DNA of 6,269 nucleotides from Gammaproteobacteria bacterium. Its GTDB lineage: Bacteria; Pseudomonadota; Gammaproteobacteria; GRL18. The position numbers and the translations under genes were made by a program. How positions within the stretch are numbered: position 1 is the stretch's first letter; each line of letters opens with the position of its first letter. Shown here one piece after another: positions 1-6,269 of this stretch. The notes below the pieces were generated by a model, which was not told the DNA's origin, searched no databases, and saw only the letters and a program-made list of their open reading frames with translations. Location of the stretch: NCBI GenBank assembly GCA_028571885.1, contig JAPVVU010000187.1:1-6269 (forward strand), written 5' to 3'.

Positions 1-1
1 T

Positions 2-826
2 GCGAATCAAATCAAGTTATTTATCGCGACAGGCACGAAAGAGCGAAAATGGCGTGTGCTGGCGACCAATCCAACTGGAAACACCAGTGCTTCTTCTTTT
101 TCTGTTGTTAAAGATAAGGTGAGTGTTAACAATAGAGCTGAGGATAAAGCAGAGAAAAGTAGTACTGCAACTGCGAGTTCAGGGAGCATACTAAAAGATG
201 AGCGCTGGTTAAGACAGCAGCCCGATACTAACTATACTATCCAATTATTTGGTTCATACAATAAGCAGGCCATTGATGAATTAGTTAAAAAACATTCATT
301 GCAGGGTGATATTCTTCGCTTTGAGACCCAAAGAGATGGCAAAAGCTGGTTTACGATGACTTATGGTAACTATTTGTCAAAGCAAGATGCCAGTGCCGCA
401 GTCACCTCACTTGATCCTGCTCTGACAAACCCTGCGCCATGGCTGAGAAGTATGGGCAGTATTAAAGAAAGCCTGCGCTTTAGTGAAAGGCAGCCTGGTG
501 AAATAATTGCAATTGATGTTTCATCAAAGATTAAGGATGAGGCATGGATCTGGACACAAAATCCAGCTGATTATACGGTCCAGCTGATTGCTTTGAGCTC
601 TGAAAAAGGCATTAAAGATTATATTATTAAATCTAAAATTCAATCTGAAGTCGTCTATTTTAAGACCATTCGTAATGGTAATGCACTCTATGTTCTACTC
701 TATGGAAGTTATGCGAATAAACAGCTGGCAACACAGGCAGGTAAAAAACTGTCCGCACAAATTAAAGGCAGTAAGCCCTGGGTGCGCAGTTTTTCTACAG
801 TTCACGGGATGATGAGTAGTCGCTGA
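2..826 (+). CDS. damX: DamX-like SPOR-domain protein, C-terminal part (5' end outside window)
   Basis: The frame is open from the left edge (first whole codon at 2) to TGA at 824-826, giving 274 visible residues. The GTG at 56 is an internal codon, not a start, because coding sequence continues upstream of it with no stop. Residues 1-65 are a Ser/Thr/Ala- and charge-rich linker with no membrane helix. Two SPOR-type repeats follow, at residues 66-150 and 179-263, each with YT[IV]QL, a YG.Y..KQ strand-turn and a closing PW.RS. SPOR domains bind denuded peptidoglycan glycans at division septa. Family members have a cytoplasmic N-terminus (often an AAA ATPase in pseudomonad-type proteins), a membrane helix and periplasmic SPOR domains; those N-terminal parts would lie off the window. 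The position directly before gltBD matches the pilQ-aroK-aroB-damX-gltB order known in Pseudomonas, and that supports the name. The SPOR assignment is strong; the exact orthologue is inferred. A generic SPOR protein is the alternative. Confidence 0.82.
   Translation, partial: ANQIKLFIATGTKERKWRVLATNPTGNTSASSFSVVKDKVSVNNRAEDKAEKSSTATASSGSILKDERWLRQQPDTNYTIQLFGSYNKQAIDELVKKHSLQGDILRFETQRDGKSWFTMTYGNYLSKQDASAAVTSLDPALTNPAPWLRSMGSIKESLRFSERQPGEIIAIDVSSKIKDEAWIWTQNPADYTVQLIALSSEKGIKDYIIKSKIQSEVVYFKTIRNGNALYVLLYGSYANKQLATQAGKKLSAQIKGSKPWVRSFSTVHGMMSSR
197..451 (+). other. SPOR domain repeat 1 of the DamX-like protein
   Basis: This repeat is 85 codons long. It opens DERW, has YTIQLFGS as the first beta strand, FETQRDG and YGNYLSKQ in the middle, and closes PWLRS. 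This is the beta-alpha-beta layout of SPOR domains, and the conserved aromatic/Gln strand is the expected glycan-binding face. It is 27/85 identical (hand count, no gaps) to the second repeat at 536-790. Confidence 0.75.
536..790 (+). other. SPOR domain repeat 2 of the DamX-like protein
   Basis: This repeat is also exactly 85 codons. It opens DEAW, has YTVQLIAL as the first strand, YFKTIRNG and YGSYANKQ in the middle, and closes PWVRS. It starts 113 codons after repeat 1 and is separated from it by a 28-residue linker. The tail after it is short (STVHGMMSSR), so it is the C-terminal domain of the protein. Confidence 0.75.
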
Positions 827-907
827 TCGATGGTAGACCAGACAGGCTTGAAAGGGTATAATGTCGGGCTCTTTCGCCCCTCAGTTATTGACATGAGTAG
901 CCGTTGA
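812..907 (+). repeat. 15-base direct repeat pair: end of the damX-like gene and a near copy in the gap
   Basis: The last five codons of the upstream gene, ATGAGTAGTCGCTGA at 812-826, recur as ATGAGTAGCCGTTGA at 893-907, matching at 13 of 15 bases. The copies are 81 bases (27 codons) apart, so they share a reading frame. Both read Met-Ser-Ser-Arg-stop, and the two differences are synonymous third-position changes. The interval 827-904 has no stop in that frame. Whether this reflects an old duplication, a former longer C-terminus or chance is unknown. Confidence 0.5.
834..862 (+). promoter_or_regulatory. Candidate sigma70 promoter for gltBD
   Basis: A perfect -10 hexamer TATAAT lies at 857-862. 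At 17-base spacing upstream is TAGACC (834-839), which matches the TTGACA consensus at 4 of 6 positions. Transcription would begin near 868-870, leaving a leader of about 100 bases before the gltB ATG. The site sits just after the stop of the upstream gene, where a gltBD promoter is expected. A perfect TTGACA at 888-893 has no acceptable -10 at 16-18 bases. Read-through from the upstream operon could also transcribe gltBD. No activator or repressor site is recognised. Confidence 0.5.
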
Positions 908-960
908 AAAGCTGAGAAGTTAGCAGGCGTAAGGGGTTACATTCATTATATCTATCAATT

Positions 961-964
961 GAGG
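961..964 (+). promoter_or_regulatory. Ribosome-binding site that decides the gltB start
   Basis: GAGG at 961-964 lies 6 bases before the ATG at 971, which is ideal spacing. The in-frame TTG at 959 overlaps this motif. Its only purine-rich upstream run (AAGGGG, 931-936) is 22 bases away, which is too far. The in-frame ATG at 1010 has only a purine run two bases upstream. The start at 971 is therefore preferred. Confidence 0.7.
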
Positions 965-970
965 CCTGTA

Positions 971-3900
971 ATGCCAGCACTTGAAACACCAAACCCTTCT
1001 TTTAGAGAAATGTCTTCTCAAGGGTCACCAAAAACCTATTTTCCTAAAGAGCTGGAAGCAACTCTTTATAGACCTTCATTTGAAAAAGACAATTGCGGCT
1101 TTGGTTTAATCGCCCACATGGACGGTGCCGGCAGTCATTGGCTGGTTGAAACAGCCATCGAAGCGTTGGCTCGCCTGACTCACCGTGGTGCAATTTCAGC
1201 AGATGGAAAAACAGGTGATGGTTGTGGTTTATTGTTGCAAAAACCTGATGCCCTGATGCGTGCTGTGGCACAAGAGCAAGACATTAAACTCCAGGATAAC
1301 TATGCTGTCGGTGTGGTTTTTCTGAGTCAGGATGATGCAGTTGCCGATAAAGCAAGAAATCAGGTTAACAAGGAGCTTTTAGCCGAAGGGCTCGATATTG
1401 CTGGCTGGCGTGTTGTGCCTGTTGATAAAAGTGCCTGTGGCGATGAAGCGCTTAAAACGTTACCGCAAATTGAACATGTTTTTGTGAATCCTGCCGAAGG
1501 CATGGATGTCATCACTTTTGACCGCCATCTCTATATTGCACGTCGTCGTGCTGAAAAAATAATTCAAGAAAGTGATGACGTTTTTTACATACCTTCCATG
1601 AGTTCTCAGGTTGTTTCCTATAAAGGCCTGGTCATGCCTGAATTTTTACCGGTGTTCTATAAAGATCTCAATGATCCGCGTTTGGCGTCGGGTATGTGTG
1701 TCTTCCATCAACGTTTCTCAACCAACACCTGGCCGCAGTGGCGGCTGGCCCAGCCTTTCCGCTATCTGGCACATAATGGTGAAATTAATACGGTGCAGGG
1801 CAATCGCAACTGGTCAGTGGCCCGTGGACATAAGTTTGAAACACCACTCATTCCTAATATGGAAGATATTCGTCCCTTAGTATCGATGAGTGGTTCAGAT
1901 TCTAATAGTATGGATAATATGCTGGAAGCCCTGCTGGCGGGCGGTATGGATATTTTCCGTGCCATGCGCCTGCTGATTCCACCTGCATGGCAGAATGTGG
2001 GTACTATGGATGCCGATCTAAAAGCATTTTATGAATACAATTCCATGCACATGGAAGCATGGGATGGTCCTGCCGGCGTGGTTATGACTGATGGTCGTTA
2101 TGCTGCCTGCACTCTGGATCGCAATGGTCTGCGTCCTGCACGTTATGTCATTACCAAAAATACAGCAGGAACAGACGGCATTGCGGATGGGACGTATTCA
2201 AATTGTGTTATCACTCTGGCGTCTGAAACCGGTGTTTTTGAATACAGTGAAACGGATGTGGTGGCTAAAGGACGTCTGAAGCCGGGTCAGATGCTGGCCG
2301 CTGATACTCATACAGGTGAATTGCTTCTGCCGGAAGATGTTGATCAACACCTGAAAAGCCAAAATCCTTATAAAGACTGGTTGAAAAAAGGCATTAAATA
2401 TCTGAAATCAGAATTGGTCGAACCTTCCTCCATAGTTGGCTGCATGGATGAGGAGACTTTTCGTGTCTATGAAAAACAGTTTCAGATAACCAACGAAGAA
2501 AAAGAATATGTCATTAAGGTGCTGGCAGAAAGTGCGGCAGAAGCAGTTGGTTCCATGGGTGATGATACGCCTATGGCTGTGCTGTCCAGTCGGGTCAGAC
2601 CTTTTTATGATTACTTCCGCCAGCAGTTTGCCCAGGTAACTAACCCGCCCATTGACCCAATTCGTGAAAGCATTGTTATGTCACTGGAAACCTGTTTTGG
2701 TGCGGAACAGAATTTATTTGAAGAAAGTGCAAGTCATGCTGAGCGTCTGCTTGTGGATTCTCCCGTTCTATCTTGTGCCAAATATGAAAATCTTCTTGCT
2801 ATTGATGATGAAAAGTATGTCAATGAAGTCATTGACCTTAATTTTTCCTCAGAATTGACCTTGAAAGAAGCATTGTCCGATGTTTGTAAACAGGCAGAAG
2901 AGGCAGTAAAAAATGGCAAAGTTATCATTGTCTTAGATGATAAAAATCTGGCAAAAAACAAAATTACTCTGCATGCACTCATGGCAACGGGTGCGGTTCA
3001 CCATCATTTGATTGCCAGGGGACTGCGTTGTGATGCCAATATTGTTGTAAAAACCGGCACTGCCCGGGACCCGCATCATTTTGCGACCCTGATTGGTTAT
3101 GGTGCTTCAGCGGTTTATCCTTACATGGCCTATGAAACACTGGCCAAGCTGATTAAAAATAAAGAAATTACAGAATCTGATATTGGCAAAGCGACCAAAG
3201 CCTACCGTAAAGGTATAAACAAAGGCCTGTATAAGGTGATGTCAAAAATGGGCATTTCTACCATTGCCAGCTACCGGGGTTCACAATTATTTGAAGCCAT
3301 TGGTATTGATGAAGAAGTCACAGAAATGTGCTTTAAAGGTACCACCAGCCGTATAGCGGGTGCTGGCTTCAGGCATTTTGATGAGGACCAGCGCTTGTTA
3401 AATAAAGTGGCCTGGAATCCTCGTAAAACAAATGATCATGGCGGTATTTATCGTTATGTTTATGGTGGTGAATATCATGCCTATAATCCTGATGTTGTTC
3501 AGTACATGCAGCAGGCAGTACAAACCGGTGATTATAGTGCTTATAAAAAATATGCGGATGAAGTTAACCAGCGTCCTGTTGCCACTTTACGCGATTTACT
3601 GAAACTGCGTGAAGATATCGATGCAATTTCAATTGATGATGTTGAGTCCGCTGAAAATATGTTCAAGCGTTTTGACAGTGCGGCAATGTCTCTGGGGGCA
3701 TTATCACCAGAAGCTCATGAAACACTGGCTGAAGCCATGAATCGATTGGGCGCTCGTTCTAACTCCGGTGAAGGCGGTGAAGATCCCGCGCGATTTAATA
3801 CCCTTAAAGTCTCTAAAATCAAGCAAATTGCTTCGGGTCGTTTTGGTGTAACACCTCATTATCTGGTGAATGCTGAAGTACTGCAAATCAAAGTCGCTCA

Positions 3901-5545
3901 AGGTGCCAAGCCTGGTGAAGGTGGTCAGCTGCCGGGTCATAAGGTTGATGAAAATATCGCCAGGCAGCGCTATTCTGTACCCGGTGTGACACTTATTTCA
4001 CCCCCGCCACATCATGATATTTACTCAATTGAGGACTTATCGCAATTGATTTATGACCTGAAACAGGTCAATCCCAGGGCCCTGATTTCAGTGAAACTGG
4101 TTTCAGAGCCTGGCGTGGGCACCATTGCTGCCGGTGTGGCAAAAGCCTATGCCGATTTAATTACTATCTCTGGTTATGATGGTGGTACAGCGGCAAGTCC
4201 ATTGGCTTCTGTTAAATACGCGGGTTCTCCATGGGAACTGGGTTTAAGTGAAACACAACAGGCCCTGTGTGCAAATGATTTACGCGGTAAAATTCGTCTC
4301 CAGGCAGATGGCGGCTTAAAAACGGGCCTGGACATTATTAAAGCCGCCATTTTAGGGGCAGAAAGCTTCGGTTTTGGTACTGCACCAATGATAGCTATGG
4401 GTTGTAAATACCTGCGTATCTGCCACTTAAATACTTGTGCCATGGGTGTTGCCACTCAAAATAACGTGCTGCGCAAGCATCACTTTATCGGCAAGGTTGA
4501 AATGGTCATGAATTATTTCAGATTTGTTGCTGAAGAAACCCGGGAATGGATGGCATCATTAGGTGTCAGCAAACTGGAGGACTTGATTGGCCGTACTGAT
4601 CTGCTGGAAATTATAGATGGTGCAACAGACCGTCAGGGGCAATTGGATCTCTCGCCGTTATTAAAAACTGTGGATGATCAAAGTAAGCCGAAATTCTGTG
4701 TTGAGCCAAGTAATGAGCCTTATGATAAAGGTGAAATGGCTGAAAAAATGGTTGCAGCAGCTCTGTCAGCTATTGAGAATAAATCAGGTGGTACTTTTGA
4801 GTTTAATGTGCAAAATATCGACCGTTCTATCGGCGCACGTCTCTCTGGTGAAATTGCTTTACGACACGGTAATTTAGGTATGAGTGATACGCCTATTACC
4901 ATTAAAATGAAAGGTTCTGCAGGGCAGAGTCTGGGTGTCTGGAATGCGGGTGGTCTGCATCTTGAGCTGGAAGGTGATGCTAACGACTATGTGGGCAAGG
5001 GCATGGCTGGCGGCAGGATAGTCGTTAATCAGGCCTGTGGTACTTCATTCAAGAGTAATGAAAGCACCATCATTGGTAATACCTGTCTTTATGGCGCAAC
5101 GGGTGGTTCTTTACTGGCCGCTGGTCTGGCTGGCGAGCGTTTCGGCGTTCGCAACTCCGGCGCACATGCGGTCGTTGAAGGCATCGGCGATCATGGTTGT
5201 GAATATATGACCGGTGGTGTTATTACTGTTCTTGGTGATACCGGCCTTAATTTCGGCGCGGGAATGACCGGTGGTTTTGCTTATGTACTGGATAAAGATA
5301 ACCAGTTCGTTGATCGTTATAACCATGAACTGATTGATATTAACCGCATTGGTTGTGAACAGATGGAAGCCCATCGTCATTACTTAAAAGGCAAAATAGA
5401 AGAGTTTGTTCAGGCAACCGGCAGTGAATGGGGTCAATATATCCTGGATAATTTTGCTGATATATGCGGCAAATTCTGGTTGGTTAAGCCAAAGGCTGCA
5501 TCGATAGAAAGTTTGTTAGAGACATTATCTAATGAAGCAGCCTGA
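971..5545 (+). CDS. gltB: Glutamate synthase (NADPH) large (alpha) subunit, GOGAT
   Basis: The protein has 1524 residues, close to the roughly 1480-1520 usual for bacterial GltB. It makes glutamate from glutamine and 2-oxoglutarate in the cytoplasm, with electrons from GltD. Domain order is complete. Residues 1-41 are a propeptide, cleaved in the family to expose the catalytic Cys42 (DNCGFGLIAH). The class II glutamine amidotransferase domain (about 42-455) carries HQRFSTNTWPQW and NGE at 269-271. A central domain follows (about 495-795). The FMN/2-oxoglutarate synthase domain (about 875-1245) has the NSGEGGEDPARF loop from 931 and GYDGGTAASP from 1068. Its [3Fe-4S] ligands are Cys1145, Cys1151 and Cys1156 (C-x5-C-x4-C). 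The GXGXG beta-helix (about 1280-1475) is rich in Gly repeats. No frameshift or lost key residue is visible. The ATG at 971 was chosen for its Shine-Dalgarno; the frame also allows TTG 959 or ATG 1010. gltD follows after 103 bases. Identification is very secure. Confidence 0.98.
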   Translation: MPALETPNPSFREMSSQGSPKTYFPKELEATLYRPSFEKDNCGFGLIAHMDGAGSHWLVETAIEALARLTHRGAISADGKTGDGCGLLLQKPDALMRAVAQEQDIKLQDNYAVGVVFLSQDDAVADKARNQVNKELLAEGLDIAGWRVVPVDKSACGDEALKTLPQIEHVFVNPAEGMDVITFDRHLYIARRRAEKIIQESDDVFYIPSMSSQVVSYKGLVMPEFLPVFYKDLNDPRLASGMCVFHQRFSTNTWPQWRLAQPFRYLAHNGEINTVQGNRNWSVARGHKFETPLIPNMEDIRPLVSMSGSDSNSMDNMLEALLAGGMDIFRAMRLLIPPAWQNVGTMDADLKAFYEYNSMHMEAWDGPAGVVMTDGRYAACTLDRNGLRPARYVITKNTAGTDGIADGTYSNCVITLASETGVFEYSETDVVAKGRLKPGQMLAADTHTGELLLPEDVDQHLKSQNPYKDWLKKGIKYLKSELVEPSSIVGCMDEETFRVYEKQFQITNEEKEYVIKVLAESAAEAVGSMGDDTPMAVLSSRVRPFYDYFRQQFAQVTNPPIDPIRESIVMSLETCFGAEQNLFEESASHAERLLVDSPVLSCAKYENLLAIDDEKYVNEVIDLNFSSELTLKEALSDVCKQAEEAVKNGKVIIVLDDKNLAKNKITLHALMATGAVHHHLIARGLRCDANIVVKTGTARDPHHFATLIGYGASAVYPYMAYETLAKLIKNKEITESDIGKATKAYRKGINKGLYKVMSKMGISTIASYRGSQLFEAIGIDEEVTEMCFKGTTSRIAGAGFRHFDEDQRLLNKVAWNPRKTNDHGGIYRYVYGGEYHAYNPDVVQYMQQAVQTGDYSAYKKYADEVNQRPVATLRDLLKLREDIDAISIDDVESAENMFKRFDSAAMSLGALSPEAHETLAEAMNRLGARSNSGEGGEDPARFNTLKVSKIKQIASGRFGVTPHYLVNAEVLQIKVAQGAKPGEGGQLPGHKVDENIARQRYSVPGVTLISPPPHHDIYSIEDLSQLIYDLKQVNPRALISVKLVSEPGVGTIAAGVAKAYADLITISGYDGGTAASPLASVKYAGSPWELGLSETQQALCANDLRGKIRLQADGGLKTGLDIIKAAILGAESFGFGTAPMIAMGCKYLRICHLNTCAMGVATQNNVLRKHHFIGKVEMVMNYFRFVAEETREWMASLGVSKLEDLIGRTDLLEIIDGATDRQGQLDLSPLLKTVDDQSKPKFCVEPSNEPYDKGEMAEKMVAAALSAIENKSGGTFEFNVQNIDRSIGARLSGEIALRHGNLGMSDTPITIKMKGSAGQSLGVWNAGGLHLELEGDANDYVGKGMAGGRIVVNQACGTSFKSNESTIIGNTCLYGATGGSLLAAGLAGERFGVRNSGAHAVVEGIGDHGCEYMTGGVITVLGDTGLNFGAGMTGGFAYVLDKDNQFVDRYNHELIDINRIGCEQMEAHRHYLKGKIEEFVQATGSEWGQYILDNFADICGKFWLVKPKAASIESLLETLSNEAA

Positions 5546-5574
5546 TAAAGCAGCTTAAAGTGACAATTAATGAG

Positions 5575-5604
5575 GTGGCTTGTGTTATTGAGCTTTAAGG
5601 CCAC
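5575..5604 (+). other. Weak hairpin in the gltB-gltD spacer
   Basis: GTGGCTT (5575-5581) can pair with AGGCCAC (5598-5604), giving seven pairs including one G-T wobble and a 16-base loop. A T-rich stretch, GCTTTTGTTT, follows at 5611-5620 but is 6 bases away and interrupted by G, so this is a poor intrinsic terminator. A second inverted pair, CTTAAAG (5554-5560) with CTTTAAG (5593-5599), overlaps its right arm and would compete with it. The hairpin might tune GltB:GltD expression or stabilise an mRNA end, but that is speculation. Confidence 0.3.
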
Positions 5605-5637
5605 AGCTTAGCTTTTGTTTAGGAAAAGAATTAGTTT

Positions 5638-5641
5638 AAGG
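5638..5641 (+). promoter_or_regulatory. gltD ribosome-binding site
   Basis: AAGG at 5638-5641 is placed 7 bases before the ATG at 5649. It supports that ATG as the gltD start and separate translation initiation rather than coupling to the gltB stop 103 bases upstream. Confidence 0.6.
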
Positions 5642-5648
5642 TAAGATT

Positions 5649-6269
5649 ATGGGTAATATATTCCAATTCATGCAGGTTGATCGAAAAGATCCTACGAAAA
5701 AAGGATCTGCGGTCAGAATCAAAGAATATAAAGAAATATACGAGATTTTCGATCAAGATAAAACGGCTGAACAGGCTGATCGTTGTCTGGATTGCGGTAA
5801 TCCGTATTGTGAATGGAAATGTCCTGTTCATAACTACATTCCTCACTGGTTGCTTCTGGCTCAGGAAGGCAAGATTATAGAAGCGGCGGAACTGTCACAT
5901 CGAACCAACTCGTTACCTGAAATTTGTGGTCGTGTTTGTCCACAGGACAGGCTCTGTGAAGGTGCCTGTACTCTAAACGATGATTTTGGTGCAGTGACAA
6001 TTGGCTCAGTCGAGCGCTATATTACTGATACTGCTCTGGCACAAGGATGGAGACCTGATATTTCAGGTGTTCAGGACACTGGAAAAAAAGTGGCTGTTAT
6101 TGGTGCCGGGCCTGCAGGTCTGGCCTGTGCGGATGTTCTAATCCGAAACGGTGTTAAACCCATAGTCTATGATCAACATCCTGAAATTGGTGGTTTATTG
6201 ATGTTTGGTATCCCTGAATTCAAATTAGAAAAAAGTGTGGTTAAAAAACGCCGTGAAGTTTTTGAAGAA
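5649..6269 (+). CDS. gltD: Glutamate synthase (NADPH) small (beta) subunit, N-terminal part (3' end outside window)
   Basis: The frame stays open for 207 codons to the right edge, about 44% of the roughly 470 residues usual for GltD. The subunit oxidises NADPH at FAD and feeds electrons to GltB through [4Fe-4S] clusters. Two cysteine groups are intact: Cys46, 49, 54 and 58 (RCLDCGNPYCEWKCPVHNYIP) and Cys93, 97, 103 and 107 (CGRVCPQDRLCEGACTLN). Between and after them are AAELSHRTNSLPE and FGAVTIGSVERYI, as in enterobacterial GltD. The FAD-binding Rossmann motif GAGPAG is at 152-157 (KKVAVIGAGPAGLACADVL), and the ribose-contacting acid is probably Asp175 before HPEIGGLL. The NADPH fold would lie beyond the window. 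The start is supported by AAGG 7 bases upstream and by family N-terminal length. Homologous dehydrogenase subunits share this architecture, but adjacency to gltB makes GltD near certain. Confidence 0.97.
   Translation, partial: MGNIFQFMQVDRKDPTKKGSAVRIKEYKEIYEIFDQDKTAEQADRCLDCGNPYCEWKCPVHNYIPHWLLLAQEGKIIEAAELSHRTNSLPEICGRVCPQDRLCEGACTLNDDFGAVTIGSVERYITDTALAQGWRPDISGVQDTGKKVAVIGAGPAGLACADVLIRNGVKPIVYDQHPEIGGLLMFGIPEFKLEKSVVKKRREVFEE

Noticed and set aside
866..879. GGGC/GCCC hairpin as a terminator for the upstream gene
   Set aside because: The stem is only 4 bp and no T run follows. Alternative pairings nearby rely on several G-T wobbles.
888..893. Perfect TTGACA as a second promoter -35 box
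   Set aside because: The hexamers 16-18 bases downstream do not resemble a -10 box.
830..907. A 25-codon ORF starting ATG at 830, in frame with and just after the damX-like stop
   Set aside because: No ribosome-binding site lies before it and its composition is unremarkable. Only its MSSR-stop ending is noteworthy, and that is reported separately as a repeat.
4403..4438. Possible loss of an iron-sulfur ligand in GltB
   Set aside because: The C-x5-C-x4-C pattern is intact at Cys1145, Cys1151 and Cys1156.
4174..4455. Open frame on the minus strand inside gltB, and similar ones at 5111-5380, 3704-3940 and 2734-2982
   Set aside because: They lie opposite strongly conserved GltB domains, have no recognisable protein features, and are explained as antisense shadows of codon bias.
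5570..5611. A 13-codon ORF (ATG to TAG) in the gltB-gltD gap, mildly hydrophobic, as a possible leader peptide
   Set aside because: It has no Shine-Dalgarno, no run of regulatory codons for Glu or Gln, and is short enough to arise by chance.
5677..5880. Open frame overlapping the start of gltD in another frame, and its minus-strand counterpart at 5631-5846
   Set aside because: The gltD frame over the same bases encodes both conserved cysteine clusters and family motifs, so the others are out-of-frame shadows.

Overview
The window is a piece of a gammaproteobacterial chromosome with moderate to low GC. It holds three genes on the + strand, two of them cut by the window edges: the C-terminal part of a DamX-like SPOR-domain protein (2-826), a complete gltB for the large subunit of NADPH-dependent glutamate synthase (971-5545), and the first 207 codons of gltD for the small subunit (5649-6269). 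From established knowledge, a SPOR/DamX-type gene directly upstream of gltBD, after pilMNOPQ-aroK-aroB, is the arrangement in Pseudomonas and several other gammaproteobacteria. GltB and GltD both read like gammaproteobacterial proteins. The sequence alone does not fix the genus.

Layout. 2-826 is the end of a cell-envelope protein: a Ser/Thr/Ala-rich linker followed by two tandem SPOR repeats of exactly equal length. 827-970 is a 144-base gap. It contains a candidate sigma70 promoter (TATAAT at 857-862), a second copy of the 15-base sequence that ends the upstream gene, and the gltB Shine-Dalgarno. 971-5545 is gltB, with all catalytic and cofactor motifs intact. 5546-5648 is a 103-base gltB-gltD gap with a weak hairpin and the gltD ribosome-binding site. 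5649 to the right edge is gltD, with both cysteine clusters and the first dinucleotide-binding fold.

How the genes work together. GltB and GltD form glutamate synthase (GOGAT). GltD takes electrons from NADPH through FAD and passes them through iron-sulfur clusters to the FMN of GltB. GltB hydrolyses glutamine at its N-terminal cysteine, channels the ammonia internally, and reductively aminates 2-oxoglutarate to glutamate. With glutamine synthetase this is the main ammonium-assimilation route at low ammonium. The upstream SPOR protein probably acts in cell division or peptidoglycan binding. Its link to gltBD looks like conserved gene order rather than shared function.

The core of the window is ordinary housekeeping sequence. 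I found no mobile element, CRISPR array, RNA gene or new system. The points worth a second look are the tandem SPOR duplication, the in-frame near-duplicate of the damX 3' end in the intergenic gap, and the long structured gltB-gltD spacer.
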